The notes: a model not told the origin generated them from the sequence alone. A DNA stretch of 64,000 nucleotides from Sporodiniella umbellata (GCA_025677835.1 JAIXMR010000008.1:248001-312000); one strand, 5' to 3'; counted from the first letter of the stretch, positions 12,367 to 24,706 are shown. A program made the numbers and translations.

Positions 12367-14847
12367 TTATACAGATCCAACAATTTCATCTGCCTTTTGC
12401 AACGCATCAATCATCTTCTTGCACTCTTTTCTTCTTTGTTGTGTAAATTCTGATTCCTGTAACAGATCTTGCAAGACATCGGCCTTGTAAAGTTCCGACA
12501 AAAGCTCTCTTTGAAGTTCTTCTTTGGCATGACTCACTAAATTGAGCATGATAGCTTTCGGTACCATATCGATCATTGTTCTCTTAACAATATCATAGTA
12601 TGATTGGATCAAAAGCTCTATTGAAGTAGTTTAGTAGCCTTTTCTTTTCTAAGGTCTTTGTATGATTTACTAATAACTTCAGTTTCCATATATTCACGCT
12701 CTGAAAGAGCACCTGTTGCTTTCAGTGAAGTCGGTGGCTGAAAAAGAACTTTAATATTTTATGATTTTGACATAATTTGGTCCTTACTGCTTCCATAAGT
12801 GCGCTACCCGATTTCTTGGTCTTTTTAGCACCTGAGAAGAAGCTTCCAAAAAAGGACCCGTCGTTTGGATCGTTTGTACCATTTTGACTGTTCGCAGTGG
12901 GTGGGGAGGGTGTTTGTTTGGCAGTACCATTTGAGAGTTGCTTTTCAGCTGCTGACCCAGGTTGAGGTTTGGGATGCAGCTTTTCACCGACAATAGCAAT
13001 TGCTTTATGACCGCTCATAAAGTCTGGATGAGCAGTGTTTATGTAACAGGCTTCCATACTGTATTTGGTTTAGTAAATCTTACAAACTCTATGAAGGGAC
13101 TTACGATACAAGATTGGTGACAAGTTTGGTAGTAGGTGCCATGGCTTTTTTGAAGAAGGACAGTACTACCTGATAAAATCTTTCTTTTAAAAGAGGGAAT
13201 CTCTTAAAGAATTGTTTGTTCAAAAGTTGACCTAAAATTCGAACTAGTTCGTCATAGACCATGTTGATGCATTTTATGCTTGGTTCTTCCAATCTTTTAA
13301 TCTGCTGTTTGATAATCACTTCAAAGGCAGTAGTAGCTACGAAAAGAGCAGGGGACGAACCCTATAGTAAAAGAGTTGATACAAAAAAAAAAAAAAAAAA
13401 AAAAAAACAATGCTTCAGACTTACAGATGAGTTGTAAAGAATAGTACGTATGTCTATGTCTTTAGTTTGCTCCAAGGGATCAATAGTCTTTACACCATTT
13501 GAATAAAGCTCGTGGAAAACAAAGCTAATTCTAGCGCCACCCGAAAGCTCAAAACTTGTCAGATCATTTGAAGTTCCATCAATGATAGTTCTGAATTCGG
13601 TACAGAATTCAGTAATGATGTTCAGTACCAAATTAGCTTGCCCAGAAGTTGAACCGTCATTTAAAGGGTCTCCTAGTTGCAATAGCTCTTGTTGGTACTT
13701 TGTCAAAGCAGATTGTATTTTAGCCTTGATCTCTGGAAGGCTGTTGCGGATGTGATGCATCAAAATCTACTTGGAATATTTTTTAGAAACTAAATAATAG
13801 AAACTGTACAAGTATATATGCATGTATATTACCATGTTAAGTTTGCGAGCCAAGAAAGGAGTACCACAGTATTGAGCCTTGCTTTTGTAAGAAGAGTGAT
13901 CTTCAAAGAAACTTTTCTCAGCATCCAAAGCTTTGACAATAGTTTTTTTAGATTCAATGTCGCGCTGTCCACGATTAACGACAGGAACATATCCTAATCT
14001 TAGAGGGATGATACGCCCTGCCAATATATCAATTACATCAGTGCCTTGGTCCATAAGATCGACTTTAGTCAGTACACCAATCGTTCTTAAACCCTCAGGA
14101 TCAACTTCTCTTGCAAGTTTTAGGCCATCTGAATTGGCCAAATCAACATTAGCTGCAGTTACTGCCAAGATAATAGCATTAGGTTTTGTAATATATTTGA
14201 GAATCATTTCGCGAATTTGCTTTTCAATATCTTTTGGTTGATCACCAACCGGAACCTTAGTTAAACCTGGAAGATCGACTAGAGTTAAAGTAAGCACATT
14301 TGGAGAGAAAATACGCAAATTGATGGGTTGAGGGGATATCCCAACATTTTTGCCAGTCTTAAGCTCAGTATCTTTCACAATCTCATCACGTATTTTGTCG
14401 AAATCGTAAAATTTTTGTCCAGGAAGATGAAGAAACTCTCCCCACTCTTGCTTTTCTTTATCATCACTCTCGTTCGCAGCCCTATTAATGAGTTGAAGTA
14501 CCTAGCAAAAAAAAAAAAAAAAAAAAAAGAGGGAAAGGGGGTCTCGTTACTACTAAATACTTCCTACTGTCGTTCTCTTCATTCTCCTACTTACCAATGG
14601 TCTACGAGTCACAATACCTGTTCCACGAGGCAGAAAGTCTCTTCCGACGATGTTTTCTAGTACTGAACTTTTACCACTCGACTGAGAACCGATGACTGCA
14701 ATTTGGGGTAAATCCACGGGGTTATGAACGCCTACAGTGGAAAAAGCATCTTGCAGCTTGTTAACTAGTAAAGTGCGCGTTTAGTTTGATATCGTTGTGT
14801 TTGGTTTTGTCATCAAACCCACCTGTTTTGATGAGTTGTGAGTCCAT
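12367..14847 (-). CDS. VPS1: Vps1-type dynamin-like GTPase
   Basis: Dynamin-family GTPase for membrane scission in vacuolar sorting, endocytosis and peroxisome division. Eight exons; introns 14765-14822, 14502-14594, 13767-13832, 13362-13424, 13059-13104, 12738-12787 and 12618-12670 give 683 residues. G motifs are intact: GSQSSGKSS (P-loop), [14 protein letters not shown] (switch/G3) and [10 protein letters not shown] (G4). Middle-domain text ([14 protein letters not shown]) and the GED ending ([10 protein letters not shown], then EIVGSV) fit Vps1 better than Dnm1, which has RRKEAADM there. A Gly/Ser/Asn/Pro-rich insert at about residues 520-575 replaces a PH domain. Introns 2 and 4 carry long T tracts (20-27 nt on the sense strand) close before the acceptor. 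First exon is only 25 nt. Confidence 0.92.
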
Positions 14848-15867
14848 TAGTCAACAATGTATAAGAAAGAAAGAAATACAATTATTTTGCGGTTTTTTAA
14901 ATCCGTACTCATGTGTATGTGTACAATGTCACCACAAAGAGTTCATGACCCTATTATTGTAGATATAACAAAAAGTCTCAACTAATCCCCTTATAGTTAT
15001 AACGGTAAAAACTATACGTGTGTACTAAAAGTCTAATACGTTCACTCTCAACTTTCTCTGTAGATTCACAGACAAGGAGTGAGATAATATTAGATTCGGA
15101 GTTCCTTGCGTTGCGTTTATCGTCTTTGATGTGCAGTCGCGAACAACAGCTATCGGACATGTTTTTCAATTTTTTTTTAAGGACACCACAAGAAAAAAAA
15201 AAGGCTTTGCTGTGTAAATATTTTTGGCTCTTTTGTTAGGGCTTTTCTCCAGAAAGTAAGCTTCTCTGTCATACAAAGAGTTGTAGAAGAGCAGTTATTA
15301 GATCAAGATCTTTGATTGTTTCAACACTAAAAAATCTCAACCTGAGTTAGGTTAAGTTTGTTTTAGGCTATGGCTACAAGTATAAAAATGGCCCCCCTTT
15401 TTTTTTTTTAAGGAAGCCTCAGTTTTTAAAAACCAAATTGAGCAACAAGGTGCCATAGGCGAGCAGTGTAAAAACATTTAGTATACTAAGCACTTTTCAT
15501 ATTTATAAGCGCAAAGAGAATAAACAATACAGCCCTTTTTTACAGGATAACTAATAACTCATTTTGTAATGTACTAAATACAAAAAATTTGCTTTGTCAG
15601 TTGCTATCAACTATACACGCTTCGTCTAAAAAAAAAAGGCCGTTTCCCTTGTTATCCACACCAAATTATGACAAGATATGACACCAAGCTTTTCAATCTC
15701 TCAAGATCAAGTCTTTTTTTTTTTTTTTTGAAAAAGGTTATGGGTATTTCAATGTGAAATATTAAACACAAAGCGATATCGGCCCTTTGACTCCGGACAT
15801 TTAATCTCCTTTGTGTCGAATCTTACTGTCCATGTTTCTCCTTTTATGAAAGTAAATGGTGTTTATT
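14848..15867. other. Intergenic with overlapping short ORFs, no gene called
   Basis: About 1 kb upstream of VPS1 and downstream of the BAG gene. A patch at 14978-15239 is open on both strands (63 codons minus, 73 plus) and is less AT-rich than its surroundings. It could be a small gene or a VPS1 leader region, but neither translation matches anything I know. The rest holds T/A runs only. Confidence 0.4.
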
Positions 15868-16666
15868 CTAAATTTTAGTTCCACTACTAAAGAACTGTTT
15901 TAAAGATGCTCTTGAACCTTCAATTCTATCCAACAGTTCTTGACATTCTTTTACACCTCTTTTTCTGTCTGCTCGTGCGGTCTGAAATTCTTGAGGACAA
16001 TCAACACCATCAAGTGCAATTAAAGCTTGCATGAGAACTTCGTTCAAATAGATGCCCAGGTCTTCTGCTTCTTTCCTCTTTTCTTGGCTAGTTTCAACGC
16101 CCTGTATTATACAAATGACCAGCATGTCAAAGTGTTCAATTTGGCCTTTTGATCTTTCAACTTTGTCCATAATTTTCGACACACGAGTCATATATCCAAC
16201 CTCTTCAGGATTTCCCGAAGCTGTTTGTCTTATTTGTTCGCTCTACATAGAGTCAGTTGCTGACATAGAATCAAACTGTTTCATTACATTTGTTTTTTCT
16301 CCAAGGACATAGACTACACACCCTCTATGAATCCCACTCGACTGGAGTGTGGCCGAATCATCCTTTACATATGCTTGTATAGGTTAGTTTACCTTTCTTG
16401 TATTTCTAATACAATGACTCACCCCCTGAAACCTTTAGTTTCATAGTTGCCAAAGTAACGCCTGTAATTCTTTTGCATCGTTCCTTCAAATCAGCTACTA
16501 AGAACTGATCCATACTGACATCACCAAAATTAATATCGTAATAGGCACCTTCAAAACAGATGGCAATGGAATTCTCAAGCAGCTTTTGATCGCGCTTTCT
16601 GTCTATTGTTTCGTTTTTGCCTCCAGCTGGGCGCTTTAAGTTGAGAAAGGATGCAAAGGAATCCAT
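15868..16666 (-). CDS. Ubiquitin-like plus BAG-domain Hsp70 cochaperone
   Basis: BAG proteins bind the Hsp70 ATPase domain and promote nucleotide release; an N-terminal ubiquitin-like fold can link them to the proteasome. Three exons (introns 16374-16422 and 16243-16287) give 234 residues. Residues ~30-110 read as a ubiquitin-like domain (AICFEGAYYDINF, DLKERCKRITGV, MKLKVSGGAYVKDDSATL, GIHRGCVVYVLGE). Residues ~125-225 form the BAG helices (SKIMDKVERSKGQIEHFDML, LNEVLMQALIALDGVDCPQ, RKRGVKECQELLDRIE). The layout resembles animal BAG1 and fission yeast Bag101. No membrane segment is seen, unlike yeast Snl1, so it should be soluble. Start MDSFASFLNL is the only upstream ATG in frame. Confidence 0.85.
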
Positions 16667-17057
16667 AAAGTTTATTTTCTTGTTTTTTTGTTTTAGTACA
16701 AAAGACGTCTTTTTTGAAACTCAATAAACAATAAACAGCGCTAAAGCTCCAACTCGTGGTAAAAAGGAAAGAAAAGAGAAGGAGGCTTTGAGTCAATACT
16801 CAATTAGGAGTAGAAATGTTTTGCGCAAAGATTATTACTTATTCATTTATTTATTTGCCCTCTTGTTTCACTTTTTTTTTTTTTTTTGTCCCTTTTTCCT
16901 TGTTTCTACACTGTCTATGTCCAAAGAAGTTGAACAGCCTTTTAAAAAGAATTGTTTTTAATTTGTGTAACTTTATATTTCAGTGGTGTCATGGAGGTAC
17001 CACAGGTTTATGCTTAGTGTCAAAAGACGACTTTTATTGCATACTGCTTTTGCCACA
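16667..17057. other. Short intergenic spacer
   Basis: Lies upstream of the BAG gene and downstream of APC2, both minus strand. It has pyrimidine-rich tracts (T16 near 16872). The plus-strand ORF across it is antisense and AT-driven. No feature recognised. Confidence 0.5.
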
Positions 17058-20020
17058 CTATGACTCTATGAGAGAGAAACGCCCATTGGAAGACAGCTTA
17101 AGAACCTTTTTCTCTTTCCATAGGTTTAGACAGTCTACAACTACTTTTTTGTCCATTCGCAGAGTTTCCATTATTTCTTGCTTTGTGAGTTCTAAAGCTG
17201 TTGAAGGAGTAATATGAGTAACTAGCCATTAGAAATGATTTTACAAGTACCATCTTCTTCAAATAATCGTATAATCGCCGCAGCTTCTGGGCGGACAACA
17301 AATGTTTTTACACCGCTTTCAAACACTAAATCTAATGTTACTGTCCCCATGTTTTTAAGGAACCTCAGTCTTCTGGAGGCTTTTACGTTCATGTATTCCT
17401 CCATATATTTCTCTTGATTTCTTTGCATTAAATGTGTCAACAGGGCGCATCCTTTTTGATTAGAAAAATGTTTGTTGGCTAATAAGCATGTCTACCTGCT
17501 GTATTCTGGCCATAGTTGGAGTAAAGCCTCATTGGGACTCTCGCTCTCACTGTCGTCATCGTCGTCCTCTTCATCACCAAGCCAGTATTTTTTCGATATG
17601 ATAATAGGATGGAATGAAGGGTCAATGGTAGGGTTTTCATGAATAGCTTTATCTGTTCTTTTACTATCAGATATATCTCTGAGCATAATATCACAACGAG
17701 TGAATGTATCTGGTGGAAAGTTCAACTTCAAAACCTCGAGAGAGCGAATTTCTGTATCTACATTGTAATTTTCTGTATAAAAAAGGGCATCTCTTAATTT
17801 GTCGCTATAGGCGTCTACAAAATCTTTTAAAGGGTTACAAAGGCTGATCAACGTTGCTGTAATGTCTGCTGATTTGATCTGTAATTTTCTTAGATTGCCT
17901 TTTTTTTTTTTTGTTAGTGTTTATACATTGATTTTTTGGTCATTTACCTAGTATATCTTGATCCTTTGGGTCTAGTTTAACAGTAGTGGCCTCTGCATTC
18001 AATTCTTCTTTTGTAAACACGAATATATTATCATGGTTTGAACAAAGTTCAACATGATGTGCCTCAGGTTCTTTGATGATATCAGCTACATCTTTAGCAA
18101 TATTGATACGATGTGTGCTTTTGTTTTTTAAAAAAAAAAAATGATAGTAAGCAACACTCAAAGAGGAATTTAGGCTACCTTAGATAGTCATGTATGATTT
18201 CTGTCACTGACATCAGGATATTACAGGATGGATCTATTTCGCGCAGGCAACGAACGCATAGGGTATAGTATTCTAAAATATCGCAAACAGAAACACCAAG
18301 GTGAAACAGTCGATCCTGAAACCTTCAAAGAAAGTCAATACCCAGTCTAAAAATACATACTTACTCTTGTATTAGTTTTTCTTGTAAATCATGGAGTAAT
18401 CCTCTTTTGTTGGCTGTGATCTAGTTGTATACGAATGTTGATATTATTATGTCAAAAAAAAAAAAAAGTATATTGACCTTTAAATCTAAAAGGGCATTTT
18501 TTGAATCTGGATAGTCTAATATGATATCAAGCACTTCAACAATTCTATAGATGTAGTTAGCCATATGTCAACATACAAACGTTTCTTTTCAAGAAAAAAG
18601 AAAATTTGCCTTTTTTGATAGACGGCTTGGTAAATGACATGCTCTGCTATTGTCTTGTGCCTCAAGAATTCGATCCAGTTATCCTCTAATGATCAGTCAA
18701 TGATACTTTTTTTTTTATATATCTCTTGGGTTTTAGTGAGAGCTTACCAAGATTACTTTTATTTGGTAACATGTAACTCAGCCAAGGTAAGATGAGAACA
18801 TGTAACCACTTCAAGAGTTCCTCTACCATGGACTGTTCTTCATCTTGATCCCACTGACTGAGTTTTTCCTGCACGAGTTGGTGTACTAAGCCAACCCAGT
18901 TAGGATTGAGTGAAAGGTCATTGATTTTTTCAAAGGTCTCTTGAAACGTTTGGCATTGGGCTTCAAGGTGAGCTAGATCCACAGTATGTAGGGGTATCGC
19001 GAGTTTTAGTATCTCCAGACTGTCTTCATCCAAGCTGTCTGGTTCGCCTGCTTCCTGACTGGCCCGTGCGATAAAGGCCCCATTGAGACTCAACATGTCC
19101 GAGAGTCGCGTGAGGCCAAGGTCGAGTGTCTGACGACATACCAACTCAAGGTCTTTTCCTTGGTATTTCAGACCAGGCACGAACAAGAAAGAAAACGTAC
19201 GGTAGGGATTCATTCGATAACGCTGGTGAAGGCAGTTCAGGATGTATTGACAATAAATCCATTGGGCTTTTTCCAAGCGGTCTGAGACCAATCTTTGGAT
19301 CAATCCAATGCTCTCCCGTTTTAATTCTCGCTTTAGATCTAGCGAACCAAGAGCATCATCTCTAAACAAAAGAAAACAGAAAAAAGACAGTTCAACAAGA
19401 TATCATTCCTACTTTTGAAAGCCCTCGACTGACCACTTACTCTGAAAAACTCATATTCAATACTAGCTGGGTATGCTGAAACCTTTCATGCATACTGTGA
19501 ATAAGCTGAATGAACAAACTGGTGACTTGTTCCTCATCTTGTTGAACGATCTAAAGAATCATTCGTTTAGATCGTGCTGTATAAAGGATTCATTGACTAA
19601 TAAAAAAAAAAAAAAAAAACCTTGAATGTATTATCCCATTGATCCAATAGGACAGTGATGGTACTTTCAATATAGTCCAAAGAATTGCCAATGTACCATT
19701 CTTGTACAACGGCAAAAGGCAATTTGGGGTTTTGTAAGATTCTTAAAGGTGAATCTCTTACTATAATGTGATGTATAGTACGTGTTTAGATCAAACGTCA
19801 ACATGACAGAGTGAGTTACATGTCAAGAGTCGAGGTGTGTTTAAGCAATAGTCAATGATCTTGGGCATGGCTGGCAAAGGCTTGAATAGCAGGATGGGAT
19901 CAGTTTCAAGACAAGAAAAGAAGTCGTTACCTTTTGGATAGTGTTTCCCAGTTTCTCGATATGATCTTTAAGTTGCTCTGACGCATTATGTGTTCTCGTT
20001 TGTTTTTGAAAGAAAGACAT
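17058..20020 (-). CDS. APC2: Anaphase-promoting complex subunit 2 (cullin-type)
   Basis: Catalytic cullin-like subunit of the APC/C, which pairs with the RING subunit Apc11 to ubiquitylate cyclins and securin. I assembled 13 exons (2265 nt, 754 residues); introns are 19881-19930, 19761-19819, 19551-19620, 19362-19440, 18686-18747, 18545-18609, 18421-18477, 18323-18364, 18118-18178, 17899-17947, 17421-17495 and 17222-17250. Family text: DIILDYPDSKNALLDLK, RLFHLGVSVCDILEYY, SLEVLKLNFPPDTFTRCDIM, RDISDSKR, KYWLGDEE, and the winged-helix end (LWKEKKVLKL, then RFSLIES). Intron 18545-18609 needs a GC donor, and the last intron is only 29 nt. Start MSFFQKQTRTHN abuts a poly-T/CT tract. The protein lacks the extra C-terminal helix bundle of human APC2, or the final exon was missed. 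Confidence 0.86.
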
Positions 20021-20032
20021 GAAAAAAAAAAA

Positions 20033-20063
<31 letters not shown>

Positions 20064-20079
20064 AGGGGAATCTAATTTA
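20021..20079 (-). promoter_or_regulatory. 59-bp APC2/CHS spacer with CT and T tracts
   Basis: The whole space between the chitin synthase stop and the APC2 start, both on the minus strand. On the sense strand it is a (CT)11 repeat followed by about 20 T, ending next to the APC2 ATG. It must hold the end of one transcript and the leader of the next. CT-rich stretches near starts are common in fungal promoters; any promoter role here is inferred. Confidence 0.4.
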
Positions 20080-23000
20080 TTACAGTTCTGAATCTTTTTT
20101 AGATAATTCATAAACACTTTCTCTCCAGCTTTCTTCGAGGTCGGCATCGTTTGGAATAGAAGGCAGCTCTGTGGATATACATTCGATTTGGAGACTTTGC
20201 TGGTACTGACTATCGGTATCGGATTCAGATCTTGAGGGAGAAGAGGAAGGCAAGGCAGCGGAGGGTAAGAAAGACTTTGAATCAGAGAGACTGGAGCCGA
20301 TGAGATTGGAGAGGGTGGATTGATCGATATTGATGGACAGGTCAGCCGGTACCCATCGTTTAGCAAGGTGTTGTTGAACGAGAGCTTCAGATCTAGCACG
20401 AGCCTCTCGATGCTTACGTTCCTGTTCGTATTCGGTCCATTTCTTCATGGTGATCTTGGACGAGTCAAACTCACCCTCTTTGTCGCCATGACTGTCTTTG
20501 CCCTCACCCTGGACCTTACGCGTCTCGCCCCAGGTGAAGTCATCAAAGTGCCAGTAGGCGTAAGTGGGCAAGACAAAGTTCCAGATGGGTAAACTGAAGA
20601 GATAGATAATCATCCAACACACGTACACCAGTTTACGACTGGTCATCATGATCAAGACAGCAGGCAGACCCAAGATGAGAGCAAGCAAGATCAGAGAAAG
20701 TACGGCGGGTTGACCCAAGATGGCCAGGACAATCAAATAGAGGGTGAAGGAGATAGCAGCAGGCAAAGCCAGGGTGCCCACGAGCTCCATAAAGACCACA
20801 AACTGCATTGAGAAACAAAACGTACCACAAAGATCGCGTACAAAGACGAGTTCCATCAGGTTGTGAATAGTAGAATTAATCCAACGTCTTCGCTGGGATA
20901 AGAGAACCAGAAACGAATCGGGCACGACGGTCTTGCAGACGGCCTGAGGAACAAACAACATCTTTCGTCTGGGAAACGTTCGAAGCATGAGCGTGGACAG
21001 ATAGCGATCTTCGCCCAGGAGAAGCAAGTTTTTCTTGTGTAGTGTGTCCACCACGTTTTCAGAGTAGTGTTCGATAATATCCGGATTGGCGAGGATAGGC
21101 ACCCAATGACCACTGTTGCCCTTGGGCGCCTTGATACGATACATACAGAAACAACCTGGAAGACAGGTGACGTTACCAAAGATAGATTCGAATGCTTTTG
21201 ACTGGTGATGAGAGATGTAATATTCAAAGACTACAAGTGAGAGGGGAATGAGTGCGATTCGGGATAGTTATTGCTTTACCTTGAATCATGGATACCCAAC
21301 TATCGGTTTTGTTACCAATCTTGGTTTCCCCACATAAGCCCATGACTTCTGGATCGTTGACCATACAACTGACCAGCCTAGAAAGGGCGTCTGTGTAAAC
21401 TTTTGTATCCGCATCGACCATGAGCACGATTTCGTATTTATCCGGACTTACCCCGGCGATACGCCAGAGGTTGGCAAAGAACTCATACTCGAGCTCTGTC
21501 ATCCGTTCGTTAAACATTGTTTTCTGTAGAAAAGACATAAGGATGACCTGTGAGTCCCGTTTGCCTCGATTGCCAGGCTTGGCCTCTTTGGCCTGTTCTT
21601 CAGGTGTGCCGCACTTGACGATGGTGATCATGGGTACGCGCTGTTGGGCTTCAGGCGCCACGGTGCTATCGTTGTAACGATAATAACCAGTGTAGATTTT
21701 GGCCATGTTGTGGCGTTTGGTGCCGTCTGCGATGGCGAGGTAAGAATAGGGCTCGACCTGATCCGGATCCAGAATAAAGTCCTGCATCATCGAGATACAG
21801 ATATCGGGTGTGGATAACGCGTTGCCGTGACCGGTGATCATTCCATCGGCGATGACCAAGATCAGCTTGTGTGAATTAGGGTAGTCGGTAGTGGCGATGG
21901 AGTCCAGGGTGGTTCTTAAGCCGTCTTCGCCTTCAGAATAGCAAGTGACGAGGCAGATGGTATGGGCCAAGAGGAAGCCAAACGGTTTGTATTCCGGACC
22001 TGGTTGACGCACAGCGTAAGGCGAGAGTTCGTAAGGGCAAGCCTGGGTTTTGGTTGAATGGGAAGTCATGGAGGACCGGTGAGAGGCTGGGGTGGTCTGG
22101 TCTGAGACGGATCCGTTCAGGCGCGTATAGGAACGTTCGTAATGGGTCGAATGAAACACCTTGGATCCCAACGACTCTTTCCAGACCAGGCTTGCGGATT
22201 TCTCGTTGGGGTTAAAATGCATCGAGCCTGCATCTGGCTGCGTAAATCTGGACTTTCTGGGCATCAACGTCTTTCGGGCCGTATCTTGCTTTAACGCTTT
22301 GGCAGGTACATGAATGCCTGTGGTCCAGTCTTCGATCTCACGATCCCGCCGCATTCGCTCTCGGTAAGACTGCCCCTCTTTAAAATTGCCCAGCTTCCAA
22401 GACAAACACCAGCCAAAGACCACGGCCAGAAAGAACTTGACCAGAATCACACCCAGGATCACGATCAGTGAAGTATAGAGTACAATATCCGACGTCATGC
22501 AACCCACGCTCTTGGTGTCAATCTCGCCCACCTTGATCACATCCAACAAACACTCTGCTTCCGCTCGCCAGTCACCCCAGCTTTGGCTTGTGACTCGATG
22601 GGTGATATCTTGACCGCCAAAGCTAGATTGATTCTGGAGCATGGACTCGATCAGACCTTGCGGAGGCAGATCGAAAAGTGACCGGGGCAGCGAAGACAGC
22701 AGGTCCAAGTTGAGCACATACCTAAGCTAGGGGTTAGTCACCAAAAAAAAAAAAAAAAAACAAAAAAAAAACAAGGGCATGGAAAGTTACCCGTTAAAGA
22801 CGGCGAGATGGGACGTACGGTTCACATCCTCCCATTCATAATAAATACGGCCTGTTTTCTCATACACCCCTTCCGAGTTCTTTACTCCCAACCTACGCAT
22901 CGTCTCAAGCGTAGCAAAGGCCGTCGGGGAGCGATGGCATGCGGAATGGTTCGTATAGGTTGCTGCCTCGGGTCGATGGCCAGCCTCGATCAATTGACAA

Positions 23001-23752
23001 GGGAAGTAGGAAGGCAAGCTATCCTGGCCGAGGACAAGACGCCGGTCTTTTGGTGTGATGATATTTGTACAGTGTTGATTGATATTCTGGAACAAAAAGG
23101 AGGCATCCTTTCCGCCTGCATGGATGGGTGGATAGATGACGTTGGTAGGGGAATCGAGCAAGCCTGGGATTGGGGGATGGCTGTTCCAGTTGGCCAAGAG
23201 GTAGGCCCAGCCATGGATGATCACATAGCCTTCGTTGATTGAACCCAACCGGAAACTGAGTGGCGGGCGAGGACATACGACCTGAGTGAAGCCAAACGTA
23301 AGAAAGCCCACAAAGCCCATAATCATCATAATGATCACAACCAAACCCATCTTTTCTCGGTAAGCCATCTGGGCACTTTTATCCCCTTTCCCTATCCATT
23401 TCAGTAGAGGGGAAGGGCAACCACAGGTCGCCAGATAACAAAACACCACCCAGCATGTCCAACCGCGATCGGTGCTTTCTGAAGGTTTCGTTGCTTTGAA
23501 TGGATCCATCGGCAGTTTTTCGTCTTCGTCTTGTCTTAACAGTCCGCGACGAAGTATCGATCGTTGGCGTTGTTGTTGTGATGAATACCCTTCATGTTCG
23601 CTCATCCAACGTTGTGTGTGGTATTGTGGGTGGTTCTGATCAAATCGACTTCGCTCCAGTCGAGTAAACAAAGTCATACGATTTCGAGGCGTTGCACTAG
23701 GTTGAACATGAAAGTCTGTGGGTATCGATATATCTTTAAAAGGGAAGTCCAT
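20080..23752 (-). CDS. Chitin synthase, class IV (Chs3 type)
   Basis: Membrane glycosyltransferase making cell-wall chitin from UDP-GlcNAc. Three exons (introns 22722-22790 and 21231-21279), 1184 residues. Visible: cytoplasmic N terminus, paired membrane helices near residues 115-180, a luminal region ([21 protein letters not shown]) typical of class IV, a third helix near 415, then the catalytic domain with [34 protein letters not shown] and the QRRRW motif, followed by membrane helices ([20 protein letters not shown]) and the conserved [19 protein letters not shown]. The Ser-rich tail is hydrophilic. No myosin head, so not class V or VII. The gene is clearly GC-richer than its neighbours, suggesting strong codon selection. 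All catalytic residues look intact. It faces the kinase gene across a 1.9 kb divergent spacer. Confidence 0.95.
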
Positions 23753-24202
23753 TGTATACAGTAAGAAGAATAACAATTAAAAAACAATTAAAAAACAAAA
23801 GAATTAAATAAAAAACTAAGAGGGCTCTAGAGTAAGTAGTAAAGAAAAAAACTGTTTAAATTGACATTATTTTTAAGTAGTTTTATAAAATAAGAAAGGT
23901 TGAAATGAAATAAATAAATAAAAAAAAAAAAGGATCCAAAGATCAGAGAGTAAAGAAAACAAAACAAAACTTACAAGAGAAAAGAAATAGCTTTTTTGTA
24001 CAAGAAAAAAGAGAGAAAATGGAATCCTAAAGAGTTGGAATAAATGAGAGAAAAGGAGACAAGTAAGGGACTAGAAAGAAAAAATAGAGAGAAAAAGATA
24101 ATATATTTTTATATTGTATACTCCTTAAACGTGTAAAGATACAGATGTGCTATTGTTGTTATTGTTATAAAACGGAATGCTAGTATCCATCTTGGAGCTA
24201 AA

Positions 24203-24233
<31 letters not shown>

Positions 24234-24664
24234 CTATGGCTTGAGTCATGGCTCTTGCTGTTGTTTTTTTTGTTTTTTTTTTTTTTTTTTTTTTAGAAAG
24301 CATGAGTGAGTGTAAAAACTATGACCCCTAAAACCTCTTCTCCAATTGTGTTTATCCATTGACACGTGTATCCTGAACAGTTTTATTTCTGTATAAGCTG
24401 TACTCCGTTCAGATACTCTCTAAACACGCTTGCATTGGATTTAATCACCAGCGTTTGTTAGAAAGCAGTCTAGCGTTAGCTTTGCTAAATTTTTGCTTTC
24501 CTTCTCCTCCCTCTTTTTCTGGAAAAATAAAGACAGACCAAAAAAGCTTCGGAGTGTACTCTGTCTAGAATAGACTGAATCTTTTGACAGACAATATTTA
24601 GAAACAAGCTTAAAACAAAAAGGTAGACTAATGATAAGCCGTTTTATTGTTATTTATTAATTTC

Positions 24665-24665
<1 letters not shown>

Positions 24666-24703
<38 letters not shown>
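24666..24703. repeat. T38 homopolymer
   Basis: Uninterrupted run of 38 T in the chitin synthase/kinase spacer, the longest homopolymer seen in the window. Confidence 0.9.

Positions 24704-24706
<3 letters not shown>

Noticed and set aside
13933..14241. 102-codon plus-strand ORF inside VPS1
   Set aside because: Antisense to the VPS1 GTPase domain; an artefact of its codon pattern.
14978..15239. Segment open on both strands upstream of VPS1
   Set aside because: No family resemblance and no decisive splice or start signals; noted only in the spacer entry.
22808..23242. 144-codon plus-strand ORF inside the chitin synthase
   Set aside because: Antisense shadow of a GC-rich coding exon with clear chitin synthase sequence on the other strand.
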